This document shows, piece by piece, positions 45,199-54,391 of a stretch of 64,000 nucleotides of DNA (positions within the stretch are counted from its first letter, which is position 1; each line of letters opens with the position of its first letter). The position numbers and the translations under genes were made by a program. The stretch comes from Arthrobacter sp. 18067. Lineage in GTDB: Bacteria > Actinomycetota > Actinomycetes > Actinomycetales > Micrococcaceae. Below the pieces are notes generated by a model. It ran no database searches. It saw only the letters and a program-made list of their open reading frames with translations, and was not told the DNA's origin. The stretch lies in assembly GCF_902706295.1 (NCBI RefSeq), contig NZ_CACSJJ010000001.1, positions 1 to 64,000 of the forward strand, read 5' to 3'.

Positions 45199-45677
45199 AC
45201 TGGCTCCTCCTGATCAACGCCCTCTACTTCCTCTTCGGCGCAACCATGTACGTGGGCACCATGTGGGTGCTCAAGTTCTTCCTTTACCCCACGTGGGAAT
45301 CATTGGCCCGTGACAACGTGGACATGCACTTCGGCATCCCCACCCGCGCGGCCACCAAGTTCTTCACCATCGTGGTGCCCATCATGTTCATCTCCGGCGG
45401 CATCCTCGTATGGTCCGAATGGGGCACCATCCGCGTCATGCCCGCCATCATTTGCCTGCTGGGAATCATCGTCCTGACCTGGGTGGGCCAGGGCATCATC
45501 ATCCCCGTCAACGTCCGTATCCGCGGCGGCGATTTCGCAGATGACACCGAACTGCGCACCCTGCTCAAACGCTGGATGATGCTCAATGACATCCGCTTCT
45601 ACGTTTCCACCCTCACGTGGGCCGCCATGGTGTGGCTGCTGGTGGACCGCGGCCGGCTGTTGGAGTCGTTCGCGTGA
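45195..45677 (+). CDS. Small integral membrane protein I
   Basis: 160 residues, GTG start overlapping the preceding stop (GTGA). Four hydrophobic segments are visible: NWLLLINALYFLFGATMYVG, FFTIVVPIMFISGGILVW, VMPAIICLLGIIVLTWVGQG and YVSTLTWAAMVWLLV. Conserved-looking polar residues occur in the loop (FLYPTWESLARDNVDMHFG). Not recognised beyond a general DUF-type membrane protein. Position inside the operon suggests a partner of the lipid enzymes. Confidence 0.75.
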   Translation: MNWLLLINALYFLFGATMYVGTMWVLKFFLYPTWESLARDNVDMHFGIPTRAATKFFTIVVPIMFISGGILVWSEWGTIRVMPAIICLLGIIVLTWVGQGIIIPVNVRIRGGDFADDTELRTLLKRWMMLNDIRFYVSTLTWAAMVWLLVDRGRLLESFA

Positions 45678-46156
45678 CCGCGCACCAGCCCGCCCAGCCC
45701 GGGCATCCGGCACGAACACGGAAACCGCACCCTCCCGGCACCGTCGCATGGGCCCTCTCTGATCCACTTCGCGCAGTCCTCGCCGTTATTGCCATCATCA
45801 CGGTGCTGACCGGTGCCATCCAAGTCCCGTTCGGTGGACCGGTCCTCCAACTGATCGGCGCCGAATCCACCCCTGAAACACGCCAGCTCTTCGGCACTGT
45901 GGGCATGTTCATGGTGGTCGTAGGCGGACTGCTCCTCCACACCCTGCTCAACACCGCGCCCTCCCCGGAAGTGGTGCTCTGGTCCGGCCTGCAGAAAACC
46001 GGCGCCTTCGGAGCCGTGGGCATCGGCGTCCTCAACGGCGTCTTCTCACCCCTGGCTCTGTTGGTCGCCTTCTTCGACCTCGCGACGGCGATACTCCTCT
46101 TCATCTATTGGCGCCGCATCAGTGCGGCACCAGCCAACCCCGGGCTGGCAGGATGA
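45674..46156 (+). CDS. Small integral membrane protein II
   Basis: 160 residues, GTG start overlapping the previous stop (GTGA). After a proline-rich N-terminus there are four hydrophobic segments (AVLAVIAIITVLTGAIQV, GMFMVVVGGLLLHTLL, TGAFGAVGIGVLNGVFSPLA and LATAILLFIYW). Not recognised. It shows no obvious sequence similarity to the preceding membrane protein although both have four segments. Confidence 0.75.
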   Translation: MTAHQPAQPGHPARTRKPHPPGTVAWALSDPLRAVLAVIAIITVLTGAIQVPFGGPVLQLIGAESTPETRQLFGTVGMFMVVVGGLLLHTLLNTAPSPEVVLWSGLQKTGAFGAVGIGVLNGVFSPLALLVAFFDLATAILLFIYWRRISAAPANPGLAG

Positions 46157-47508
46157 AGCGCACCGTGAAACGCTCACTGGTACTCGCCGGCGGCGGGATG
46201 CGCGTGGCATGGCAGGCAGGAGTGGTGAAGGCTCTCGCCGAGGAAGGCCTGGAATTCCAGCACGTGGACGGCACCTCCGGCGGAATCCTCACGGCCGGGA
46301 TGCTCCTCTCAGGAGTGTCGCCTGAAGAGATGTGCAGCCGTTGGTCGGGGGTTGACGTCAAGGACTTCGGCTCGGCATTGCCCGTGGGCGACTATCTCAA
46401 GGGGCCGTGGTCCCTGCCCGCCATAGGCGATGCCGACGGCATCCTTGGCAAAGTCTTCCCAACCCTGGGCATCAACGACGCAACCATCCGCGCCCGCGCG
46501 GCCGAACCGGACGCCGTCGAAGGTTCCTTCAACGTAGTCGAGTTCACCGAAAAGCGCTGCCACGCAATCGACGCCACAGTCATTGACGCCGGGCTCATGG
46601 CGGCGGGCATGTCTCTGCCCATCTTCCTGACACCCCTGCGACGGGACGGGAAGATTTGGACCGACGCGGTCTGGGTCAGGGACGCCAACGTGGCCGAAGC
46701 CCTGCAGCGGGGTGCCGACGAAGTGTGGTTGGTCTGGTGCATCGGAAATACGCCGTACTGGGGCGATGGTCCGCTGGAACAATACGTGCACATGATCGAA
46801 ATGAGCGCCATGGGGGCGCTCTTGGCGGATTTCGAGGCTGCCGCTGCTGCCGGGCGCGAGTTTGTGTTGCACGTGGTCCGGCCACGCCACCCGCTTCCCC
46901 TGGACCCGGAGTTCTACTTGGGCAGGATTGACGCCGACACCCTGATCGGTATGGGCTACCGGGATGCCCGCGCCTATCTGGACTCGATGACTGACGCCGG
47001 ATTGGCCAAGGATGCGAACTGCACTGCGATGACTGAACCGGCGCCGGGAGTCCGCTTGAACGACACCCTCCGGGGCGACCTGGACGGCTCTCCCGCAACG
47101 TTCAAAGCCACAGTGGTCCTTCCGTCCGATCCCGGCGATGAAGCGCCGCAGCTCACCGGATACCTGGAGCACCCACGGTTCGGGCGGGCGTTCCTGGCAG
47201 GCGGGCGGGTAGAGGTAAACGGGGAGGACGTCACGTACCGTGCGCGGATAAGGCTCGACGGCGGGTGGCAAAGCGTCGCCGTGACGCGCACCTTGCGTGA
47301 CGACCCTGGTCCGGATGCCTGGGCGGATTCGCGGCGTGCCCGGCTTGAAGTTGGTGGGCTGGTTGCCGACCTCAGCATGAGCCTGGCCGATGCCGCGGGG
47401 CTCCTGGCCTCCATTGAACCCGTGGGCGCCCACGGATTCGTGGACCGGGCGGCGGCAGTGGCCGGCTTCGCCGGGAACGGTTTCCGCGAGCTGCTCCGCC
47501 GATACTGA
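46153..47508 (+). CDS. Patatin-like phospholipase
   Basis: 451 residues. The oxyanion loop is LAGGGMRVAWQAGVV and the nucleophile elbow is DGTSGG (GxSxG, Ser near residue 41). The catalytic Asp is probably in WTDAVWVRDAN, where the usual DGG/DGA reads DAV. The last 150 residues form an unassigned beta-rich domain. The ATG overlaps the previous stop. It ends the seven-gene operon. It probably cleaves an acyl ester lipid. Confidence 0.87.
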   Translation: MKRTVKRSLVLAGGGMRVAWQAGVVKALAEEGLEFQHVDGTSGGILTAGMLLSGVSPEEMCSRWSGVDVKDFGSALPVGDYLKGPWSLPAIGDADGILGKVFPTLGINDATIRARAAEPDAVEGSFNVVEFTEKRCHAIDATVIDAGLMAAGMSLPIFLTPLRRDGKIWTDAVWVRDANVAEALQRGADEVWLVWCIGNTPYWGDGPLEQYVHMIEMSAMGALLADFEAAAAAGREFVLHVVRPRHPLPLDPEFYLGRIDADTLIGMGYRDARAYLDSMTDAGLAKDANCTAMTEPAPGVRLNDTLRGDLDGSPATFKATVVLPSDPGDEAPQLTGYLEHPRFGRAFLAGGRVEVNGEDVTYRARIRLDGGWQSVAVTRTLRDDPGPDAWADSRRARLEVGGLVADLSMSLADAAGLLASIEPVGAHGFVDRAAAVAGFAGNGFRELLRRY

Positions 47509-47664
47509 GGGTCACGGACGGCCGAATGTGACGCACGTTATTACCGGCTGGTAAACACCACGCTACGGATGCGCCAAAGATGGCAACAGCGGGGAAACAC
47601 CCGCGAAAAACCGGCCCAATACGCTGATGATCAACAGCAGGTCATATGAGCGAAAGGGCCAAAC

Positions 47665-48537
47665 ATGTCCGCCACCCCGTCCGCATCTTCCCTCCACATC
47701 GTCATCGCAGGCGCAGGCCCCGCCGCCCAGGCTTTGGTGCGGCGACTTGCCGGAAGGTCCGACTCCCGGCAACTCGCGTTCGACGGAACCATCACCGTGC
47801 TAAGCAACCGTGACGAGTGCCCGGACGCCCTGCTTGAACTCGCTGAACTCCCCCAGGTCTCGATCCGCTTCGGCCAGGCGGCCAGCTTCATCGACGCCGA
47901 CGCAAAGATTGTCACCACTGTGGACGGCATGGAGTTCGCCTACGACCAGCTGGTCATCGCAACAGGCTCCGCGCCGGTCCTGCCCCCGGTGGCGGGCGCC
48001 GAATCCAGCCTGAGCTACTCCACCATCGACGACGCCGCGAACATCGGCGAAGCAGTCAAGGACGTCACCCGGATCGTAGGCCGACGTCCTTTGGGGATCC
48101 TCGTAGGCAACGGGCCTGCTGCTGGCCAGGCAGAGGCCGTACTGCGGGCACGCGGGGTCCGTCCCGTCCGCACCACCCTCCGCCCCGCCGCCGTCGTAGC
48201 GTCCACTGCTGGTTCCCCGCTCCCGGCAACCGGCATCCTCTTCGAGGATGGCAGCAGCATGAATGGAGACCTCGTGGTCATCGCCGAGGAACGCACTGCA
48301 CGCAACGACCTCGCCGAGAGCGCCGGCCTCCTGGTAGCGTTCGACGGCGGCATTGCGGTGGGGCGCGACCTCGCCACCTCCGTTCCGGGCATCTGGGCGA
48401 TCGGCGACGCCGCTTCCTGCGACGGACTCCGCCTTGGTTTGCTTCTCTCCGCCGAGTCTTCGGCGATGCTGTGCGCTTCCGGCATGCTCCTGGGTGCGCC
48501 GGGCGTCGCTGATCACCAAGCTCCATTGGCCGCTTGA
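47665..48537 (+). CDS. Compact FAD/NAD(P)-binding oxidoreductase
   Basis: 290 residues, about 100 fewer than usual for pyridine-nucleotide oxidoreductases. The FAD motif IAGAGPAAQALVRRLAGR, the middle ATGSAPVLPPVAG and the closing GIWAIGDAASCDGLRLGLL are present. The region between FAD motif and ATG motif is shortened, and the second nucleotide motif is weak (GILVGNGPAAGQAEAVL). It resembles the N-terminal part of NirB. No partner gene adjoins it; its 3' end faces an HNH gene. May be a reductase remnant or a genuine minimal form. Confidence 0.75.
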   Translation: MSATPSASSLHIVIAGAGPAAQALVRRLAGRSDSRQLAFDGTITVLSNRDECPDALLELAELPQVSIRFGQAASFIDADAKIVTTVDGMEFAYDQLVIATGSAPVLPPVAGAESSLSYSTIDDAANIGEAVKDVTRIVGRRPLGILVGNGPAAGQAEAVLRARGVRPVRTTLRPAAVVASTAGSPLPATGILFEDGSSMNGDLVVIAEERTARNDLAESAGLLVAFDGGIAVGRDLATSVPGIWAIGDAASCDGLRLGLLLSAESSAMLCASGMLLGAPGVADHQAPLAA

Positions 48538-48563
48538 TCCTTTCGGGCTGCGAGTCTCAGTCC

Positions 48564-50072
48564 TCATCGAACAACTGCGGGTGACTTGTCCGGGTACCGC
48601 TTCCGACGGCTATTCCGGTGGGATAGCGGTGAACTCTCCGAAGCCGTGGTGCTCGAAACTGTCGGAGTCGCAGAGGCTTCCGCCATCACCCCCTGAGTCG
48701 TCACCGCGGAAGTACCAGAGCCCCGGCCATGACCCGGTAAGGCCGGGGCTTTCGACCGGTAACGGTGTCCCGTGGGCGTGGTGATCTCCTGAGTGTGAAG
48801 GTCCCCGGGCGTGGTTTTGGTGGTCCAGCCGGGGTTTTCTTTGGTGTGGTTGCAGGCTTCGCAGAGTCCGGCGCCGTTGTCCACACACGTGGTGCCGCCG
48901 GAATGCCAGGGCACGATGTGGTCGATGTGCCGGATGGGCGCGTCGCAATATGGGGTGCGGCAGGTGTCATCACGGGTTTCGATGAAACGCCTGAGCCGCG
49001 GCGGGAACAGCCTTGCTTTGGAGTCCATGGTCAGGAGTTCGCCGGTGGCCGGTGCGGTGTAGAGCCGGCGCAGCCACACGGTTAGTTCTGGGTCCTCTGT
49101 CAGCTCTGGATCCTGTCTTGGTGCGGGGTCTTGCTCGGACCGCGCCCCGCCTCCGGCGCCAACCAGTGCCCTGGCCCATTCTCCGGGGACGATTCCGTAT
49201 CCCTGGAGCCGGGCGGGTTCGCTGTCTCCTTGGAAGAGGGTTCGGTCGGTCATGACGAGCTGGAGGTCGATTCCGCTGATCCCGCCGCGCCTGCCGGTGA
49301 TGCGCTCGACGAGGGTATCTGCCATGAGCTGGCCCCGGATCCGGGGGTCCCCGGCCGAACAGGCAGAGTCAGCAGCACGGGTCAGAGCGGCGTACGCTGC
49401 CACACCCTGGGCCACTGGCAGGAGCGCGGTCAGGTAGGTCATGGCATCCGGCGCGGGACGCAGGCTCACTGTCCGTTCCGTGGCAGCGTGGCTGGCTCGT
49501 TGGGCAACGGAACGCGGATCACGCCGGTACGCCGCAGCCTTGACCGCTGCGATGATCGCCCGGTCGCCCTTCCCCTCGAACGTGCCGGTGTCGGCGGCGA
49601 GCTCCTCGTCCACGGCACACCGGTCCTCCACAGACAGGCATGCTGTTTCCTTGACGAGCAGCGTGGCCCGCCATTCATTCAACTGCCCCGATTCCAGCGC
49701 CGCCATGGTGTGCGGCATCTCCACCACCAGCGCCTTCGCCAACCCCAGGAGACGGGACCCCCGGTTCGGGGACTCCCGCCGGGCCAACGCGATCTGCGCC
49801 CCCACACCCTGGCCCCGCTCGGACGCGGGGACGCCGGCCTCGGCTTGTTCCTGCCGCTGGGCCAGGTCAAAGGCCACCGCAGCACGGGCCTGCAACCCCA
49901 CGATGACTGACTTCAGGTCTTCCAACCCGCGGATCTGGTCGATCAACTCCCGGCCACCGGCACCGAGGCGGAGGGAACGCAGGGCGGCCAAAACATCCCC
50001 CAGCGACGCTCCAACCGCCAGTGTGACCGTAGTGGCCGCTGTGGCCGCCTGCACTCTCCGATTCCGTTCCAT
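48564..50072 (-). CDS. DUF222/HNH endonuclease-domain protein
   Basis: 502 residues from the ATG at 50072, which has GGAAGAG upstream; an ATG at 50105 is the alternative. The long helical DUF222 region occupies residues about 20-330, and the C-terminal HNH motif reads [21 protein letters not shown] and [14 protein letters not shown]. Actinobacterial genomes carry many such genes; nuclease activity is presumed and the biological role is uncertain. The extreme C-terminus is low-complexity and serine-rich. Confidence 0.9.
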   Translation of the reverse strand: MERNRRVQAATAATTVTLAVGASLGDVLAALRSLRLGAGGRELIDQIRGLEDLKSVIVGLQARAAVAFDLAQRQEQAEAGVPASERGQGVGAQIALARRESPNRGSRLLGLAKALVVEMPHTMAALESGQLNEWRATLLVKETACLSVEDRCAVDEELAADTGTFEGKGDRAIIAAVKAAAYRRDPRSVAQRASHAATERTVSLRPAPDAMTYLTALLPVAQGVAAYAALTRAADSACSAGDPRIRGQLMADTLVERITGRRGGISGIDLQLVMTDRTLFQGDSEPARLQGYGIVPGEWARALVGAGGGARSEQDPAPRQDPELTEDPELTVWLRRLYTAPATGELLTMDSKARLFPPRLRRFIETRDDTCRTPYCDAPIRHIDHIVPWHSGGTTCVDNGAGLCEACNHTKENPGWTTKTTPGDLHTQEITTPTGHRYRSKAPALPGHGRGSGTSAVTTQGVMAEASATPTVSSTTASESSPLSHRNSRRKRYPDKSPAVVR

Positions 50073-50232
50073 GCCCCAACTCTTCCAGCCGGCCCCAACC
50101 ATCATCAGGCCTGACTTTGCCTATGTGGACAAAGCCCCGAAAGCCCTCAGCCCATATGGCAAGATGGTCCTTTGACGGGCAGTGACAACCCTGCGGCCAC
50201 CGGGCCGGCCACGCCCAGCACGGAAGGATCCC

Positions 50233-50925
50233 ATGAGCAACCAAGCCGTCGCCCCTGCGAACATCGCCTCCTACATCGACCACACCCTGTTGAAGCCGGA
50301 GGCCAGTGAGGCTGACGTCCTCAAGGTGTGCGCCGAGGCCATCGAATACCAGTTCAAGTCAGTGTGCGTGAACCCGGTCTGGGTCAAGACCGTCACCAAG
50401 GCCCTCAAAGGTTCCGGTGTGCTGACGTGCTCGGTGATCGGCTTCCCCCTGGGTGCCACGCCCAGCGACGTCAAGTCCTTCGAAGCACGCGGAGCCGTGC
50501 TTGATGGTGCGGACGAGATCGACATGGTGATCAACATGGCTTCCGCCCGCGCCAACGACAAAGGTGCGCTGGTGGACGACATCAAGGCCGTGGCCGAGAC
50601 AGTCCACGCCGGTGAGGCCATCCTGAAGGTCATCATCGAGACGTCAATGTTGAACGATGAGCAGAAGGTCATCGCGTGCCAGGCAGCCGTGGAAGCAGGG
50701 GCGGACTTCGTTAAGACGTCCACCGGATTCAACGGCGGCGGCGCCACGGCAGAAGACGTTGCCTTGATGCGCAAGACCGTTGGACCGGACTTGGGCGTGA
50801 AGGCCTCCGGTGGAGTGCGTTCCCTGGCCGATGCACAGGCTATGATTGCTGCTGGTGCAACACGTATCGGAGCGAGTTCCGGAATTGCCATCGTCAAGGG
50901 TGAACAAGGTTCATCTGCCTACTGA
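50233..50925 (+). CDS. deoC: Deoxyribose-phosphate aldolase
   Basis: 230-residue cytosolic class I aldolase cleaving 2-deoxyribose-5-phosphate. Motifs: [11 protein letters not shown] at the N-terminus, DEIDMVINM, the Schiff-base lysine in FVKTSTGF, and the second lysine in [17 protein letters not shown] precedes the ATG. It would work with the purine nucleoside phosphorylase of this window in nucleoside salvage, though they lie 38 kb apart. Confidence 0.95.
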   Translation: MSNQAVAPANIASYIDHTLLKPEASEADVLKVCAEAIEYQFKSVCVNPVWVKTVTKALKGSGVLTCSVIGFPLGATPSDVKSFEARGAVLDGADEIDMVINMASARANDKGALVDDIKAVAETVHAGEAILKVIIETSMLNDEQKVIACQAAVEAGADFVKTSTGFNGGGATAEDVALMRKTVGPDLGVKASGGVRSLADAQAMIAAGATRIGASSGIAIVKGEQGSSAY

Positions 50926-50978
50926 GGCTTCCGCAACCGCCAGAGATTTTTGAGCCCCGCGGGGCCGAGGAGGAACGA

Positions 50979-51206
50979 ATGTCCAAGAACGCAACAAGCG
51001 CCCCCATTGAACGTGAGAACAACCTGGGCACAAGCATTGTGCTGTTCGTGGTCATGATCGTGCTCTTCCTGGGCGCCATCTATTCGCTGTCCTTCCTGAG
51101 CCTCGAGAACCCGTGGCCGATGGCCGTCTGCCTGGGCCTGTTCGCTCTGGCTTTCTGGATCCCGCAGACCATTCTTGGCCGCTCAGATTCCGCGGGCGAA
51201 AGCTAA
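50979..51206 (+). CDS. Small two-helix membrane protein
   Basis: 75 residues with two hydrophobic stretches, IVLFVVMIVLFLGAIYSLSF and MAVCLGLFALAFWIPQTIL. A strong ribosome site (GAGGAGGAA) precedes the ATG and a clear terminator follows, so it is expressed, perhaps with deoC 53 bp upstream. Unrecognised. Confidence 0.8.
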   Translation: MSKNATSAPIERENNLGTSIVLFVVMIVLFLGAIYSLSFLSLENPWPMAVCLGLFALAFWIPQTILGRSDSAGES

Positions 51207-51221
51207 ATCCTTCACATGTCG

Positions 51222-51259
51222 GGAAACGGTTCAGGCTGCCGCCTGGGCCGTTTCCTTTT
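51222..51259 (+). terminator. Rho-independent terminator
   Basis: GGAAACGG (51222-51229) pairs with CCGTTTCC (51248-51255), with inner pairs CAGGC/GCCTG, followed by TTTT. It closes the deoC-small membrane protein unit. Confidence 0.9.
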
Positions 51260-51305
51260 AACCCGCATTAACCCGCCGGAAACCCGCGCAGGATAGGGTG
51301 TTGCC

Positions 51306-52409
51306 ATGAAATCGGCGGTCCCCAAGGTTGCGTTGCTGGTTGTGGCATTGGCCGCGGCAGGCCTCGGCGTGGCCGTCGTCGCGGCGAAACCCGGCGCCGT
51401 CGACGCGAAACCGTCGTACTGCAGTGCTCCAGGCAGCCAAGCCACCCAAGTGAAGAAGTTCACAGTCAACGGCTACCTGGACCCGGAGGACACCTCCAAG
51501 TCCCTCCAGCAACTCATCGACGCCGCTTCCAAGGACGGTGGCGGCATCGTAGAACTGCCTGAGGGAACGTTCACGCTGGGGCGTCCGCTGGTCATCAAGA
51601 GCAACGTGGCGCTCAAGGGAACCGGGCAAGCCACCGTGCTGAAAGCGGGGCCGGGGTTCCTGAAAACCAAAGGACCCTTCGGCGGGCACCCGCTCATCAC
51701 CACCAACGGAGCGCAGAACGTCACCATCTCCCACCTCACTGCCGATCAAAGCGGCGAGGAATTGGACGGCAACACCTCAGAGCGGCTCACTGAATACCTG
51801 GTGGACGTGCGTCACACCACCAATGCGTTGGTGGAAGATGTCCGGACCCGGAACCCCTTTACCTACTCCATCGCGGTGGTCGCCAGCAGCAACTTCTGCA
51901 TCCGCAACAATGACACCCTGGTGACAAGCAACGGCACATACGATCAATTGGACGGCATCCACGTCACCGACTCACACGGCGGCGTGGTGGAGGGCAACAC
52001 TGTCGACCAACGCCAGGGAGACGACGGCGACGACGGCCTCGTGGCGCAAACCATTGGAGCCTCGGTCTACGACGTCACCTACCGGAACAACAAGGTCCGC
52101 GGCGGATCGCACGGTTCCGGAATGCAGTTGGCGGTGGGAAAGCACGAGATCTACAACATCACGGTGGAGGACAACCGCTTCTGGGAATCCCCCAACGGCG
52201 TCAAGATCGGGTACTACGACGGCAACGCCGCTGTTCATGACGTCGTGGTCAAGAACAACTCCGTCGTTGATACGCCGGGACCGTGGCTGGATTTCCAAGG
52301 CGATCTGAGGAACATCACTGTGACGGACAACGTCTTCTGCCAGAGCGGGGCCATGAAGCTTGGCGATGCTCCCGGCAATGTTGTGTCGAACAACCGGGAA
52401 GGCTGCTGA
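51306..52409 (+). CDS. Secreted right-handed beta-helix protein
   Basis: 367 residues. A signal peptide of about 34 residues (LLVVALAAAGLGVAVVAAKPG) is followed by a pectate-lyase-like fold: LQQLIDAASKDGGGIVELPEGTF, then repeated N-x-[VI]-x(20-24) coils such as GAQNVTISHLTADQ, VVEGNTVDQ, VTYRNNKV and ITVEDNRFW. Many asparagines at coil turns support a parallel beta-helix. Probably binds or cleaves a polysaccharide outside the cell. The enzyme type cannot be told. Confidence 0.82.
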   Translation: MKSAVPKVALLVVALAAAGLGVAVVAAKPGAVDAKPSYCSAPGSQATQVKKFTVNGYLDPEDTSKSLQQLIDAASKDGGGIVELPEGTFTLGRPLVIKSNVALKGTGQATVLKAGPGFLKTKGPFGGHPLITTNGAQNVTISHLTADQSGEELDGNTSERLTEYLVDVRHTTNALVEDVRTRNPFTYSIAVVASSNFCIRNNDTLVTSNGTYDQLDGIHVTDSHGGVVEGNTVDQRQGDDGDDGLVAQTIGASVYDVTYRNNKVRGGSHGSGMQLAVGKHEIYNITVEDNRFWESPNGVKIGYYDGNAAVHDVVVKNNSVVDTPGPWLDFQGDLRNITVTDNVFCQSGAMKLGDAPGNVVSNNREGC

Positions 52410-52431
52410 CCACAGCCGGCCAGTCAGCTAC

Positions 52432-53223
52432 TCAAAAAGCCGGAACGAAGTAGGTCTCCGCCTTTACCGGGATATCGCCACTGGGAAAAAGTGCATCCGC
52501 CTGGGTACCGTATTGCCGGATCCTGGGCGGCTTATTGGCAAGGCCCTGATCCCAGCTCCACGGGACGTAGCCCAGCTGTGCCAAGCGCCGCGCGTCCGGT
52601 CCGGCCTCGAGGTCATAAGGGAAATCCGAGTACAGCACCAGGTTCTCCGGATGGGCAATGCCGGCTTCCCGGGTGATGAGGTGGTCCACGTGCTTGCCTA
52701 CTCCCACGGGGCAGAACAGCAGCTCGGCCCCGGTCAGCCCCATTAGCGCAGCCACGTCGGTGCGGAGTTGCCCGATGAGTCCCTGGTCTCCCCTGGCGAT
52801 CCGTCCCAGCGCGATGTCGAATCTGTAGGTGGGATATCGGTGCGTCATTTCCGGAAGAAGCCTGTCCCAAGCCGTGCTGCCAAACCGGGGGGTCCGGCGT
52901 CGGCGGAACAAAGCGTCCACCGCTCCCATGTGGATCGATTGGACACCCATGTCCTCCAGCACTGACCTGTCTTCGGCTTGGCGGGCGGCAAACAAATGCC
53001 CGGCATCCTTGACCGCGCATTGGCTCATGAAGGACTTCGCGGCCCGCGTGTGCGGCCCCGGCGAAGCTTCAGTGAACAAGGTTGCCACAATCACTTCGCG
53101 GCCTTGGGCCTGGGCCTCGATCAGCGCACCGCAGGACAGGACGGCGTCGTCCAGGTGCGGCGAAAGGAAAAGCCACGGCGCATCCCCTGACAAGGATCGA
53201 TCGATTCTGGATTGCTGGGGCAA
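52432..53223 (-). CDS. PIG-L (LmbE-like) deacetylase
   Basis: 263 residues. The zinc motif SPHLDDAVLSCG is near residue 21 and a second histidine pair is in KHVDHLITRE. Family members remove acetyl groups from N-acetylglucosamine derivatives. The start is probably TTG at 53223, with AAAGG seven bases before. It is the last gene of the leftward glycan operon, 12 bp after the GT4 gene, so a role in modifying a glycan or glycolipid precursor is likely. Confidence 0.88.
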   Translation of the reverse strand: MPQQSRIDRSLSGDAPWLFLSPHLDDAVLSCGALIEAQAQGREVIVATLFTEASPGPHTRAAKSFMSQCAVKDAGHLFAARQAEDRSVLEDMGVQSIHMGAVDALFRRRRTPRFGSTAWDRLLPEMTHRYPTYRFDIALGRIARGDQGLIGQLRTDVAALMGLTGAELLFCPVGVGKHVDHLITREAGIAHPENLVLYSDFPYDLEAGPDARRLAQLGYVPWSWDQGLANKPPRIRQYGTQADALFPSGDIPVKAETYFVPAF

Positions 53224-53235
53224 GGCGGTACCTTT

Positions 53236-54387
53236 CTAACGGACGATTTGCGGCAGCGTCGCGGAGCCTTCAACCCGGGCTTCAACAGAGGTGGGAACAG
53301 ATAGCGCGGCACGGTATGCCGCACCCTGCAGCGTTGCCAACCGGTCCCAGTTGTAGCCGGCCGCGAACGCCCGTCCCTGTGCACCGACGGACTCCAGGCC
53401 GGATTGGGAGTACCGCGCCTCAAGCTCCTTGGCGAGTGCGCCGACGTCGAACGCGTCCACCAGCCAGCCCGCACCGTTCGGGACAATCTCCCGAAGGCAA
53501 GGGATATCGAAGGCAATGACCGGCGTGCCTGTGGCCAATGCCTCGATGGCCACCAAGCCGAAGGTCTCCTGCCGGGAGGGGCACACCACCAGTCGTGCGT
53601 GGCTCAAGGCCTGGAACTTGGCATCCCCTGACAGCCAGCCGAGGAGCTCCACACGGTCCGAGAGCCCGGCGTCCGAGATCGCTGCGCGCAGTGTCGCTTC
53701 GTCCGGGCCGGTCCCTGCGATCAACAGCTTCCCGTCGATTCGCCGGCAGCACTGTGCCCAGGCTGCCAGCAGCAGGTCCAGGCCTTTGCCGGTGAACTCC
53801 AGCCGGCCAAGGCAAAGGATGTCCTGGCCAACCGTTGGCACAGGCTTCCAGGCAGCAGGGTCCACGCCGTTTCCGATCACATCCACGTGGATGTCCGGGT
53901 TCAGGGCCGTCAGGCGGTCCGAAATTCCCTGCGAGACGGCGATGGCCCGCCGATGACGCCGGACTCCGAACCGTTCCACCCAGTGCAAAGGAAGCTTGTA
54001 TTGCCGCGCCTTGTCACGGGCATGCAGCCACTGAACCACGCCAATGGTGGGCCTTTTGGTCCACAGTGGGGCGGCCATGGTGGAGAACGGTGCGAAGAAG
54101 TCTTCCACCACAAGGTCGGCGGCGGCACGACGTTTGCGGGCTTCGAACGGCAAGCGGACAACGTACCCCAGCAGGCGGGTCAGGCGGGTGGTGCCCTGCC
54201 CGAAGCCGATCGGTACGTAGTGCACCCCGTCCTGAACCCGTTCCTGCCACCCCGGGTACCGCGTGGTCAGCACGGTGATCCGGAAACCGTCGGCCGCGAG
54301 GCGGCGATTGGTCTCGTGGGTCCTCACCGATCCCCCGCCGGCGCCGGGCATGCGGGGATCCTCAAAACCCAGATGCAGGATTCTCAT
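53236..54387 (-). CDS. Glycosyltransferase family 4
   Basis: 383 residues. N-terminal Rossmann fold begins MRILHLGFEDPRMPGAGGGSV; the C-terminal GT-B part has LCLGRLEFTGKGLDLLLAAW, then VELLGWLSGDAKF and the nucleotide-sugar site CPSRQETFGLVAIEALATGTPVIAFD. The ATG at 54387 is chosen over the longer frame because the family N-terminus starts there. Four bases from the fusion gene upstream in the operon. Confidence 0.9.
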   Translation of the reverse strand: MRILHLGFEDPRMPGAGGGSVRTHETNRRLAADGFRITVLTTRYPGWQERVQDGVHYVPIGFGQGTTRLTRLLGYVVRLPFEARKRRAAADLVVEDFFAPFSTMAAPLWTKRPTIGVVQWLHARDKARQYKLPLHWVERFGVRRHRRAIAVSQGISDRLTALNPDIHVDVIGNGVDPAAWKPVPTVGQDILCLGRLEFTGKGLDLLLAAWAQCCRRIDGKLLIAGTGPDEATLRAAISDAGLSDRVELLGWLSGDAKFQALSHARLVVCPSRQETFGLVAIEALATGTPVIAFDIPCLREIVPNGAGWLVDAFDVGALAKELEARYSQSGLESVGAQGRAFAAGYNWDRLATLQGAAYRAALSVPTSVEARVEGSATLPQIVR

Positions 54388-54391
54388 GGGT

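Noticed and set aside
47509..47664. A possible GlnR box before the compact FAD oxidoreductase (GTGAC and GGTAAAC words)
   Set aside because: The half-sites do not keep the 11-bp period seen upstream of nirB.
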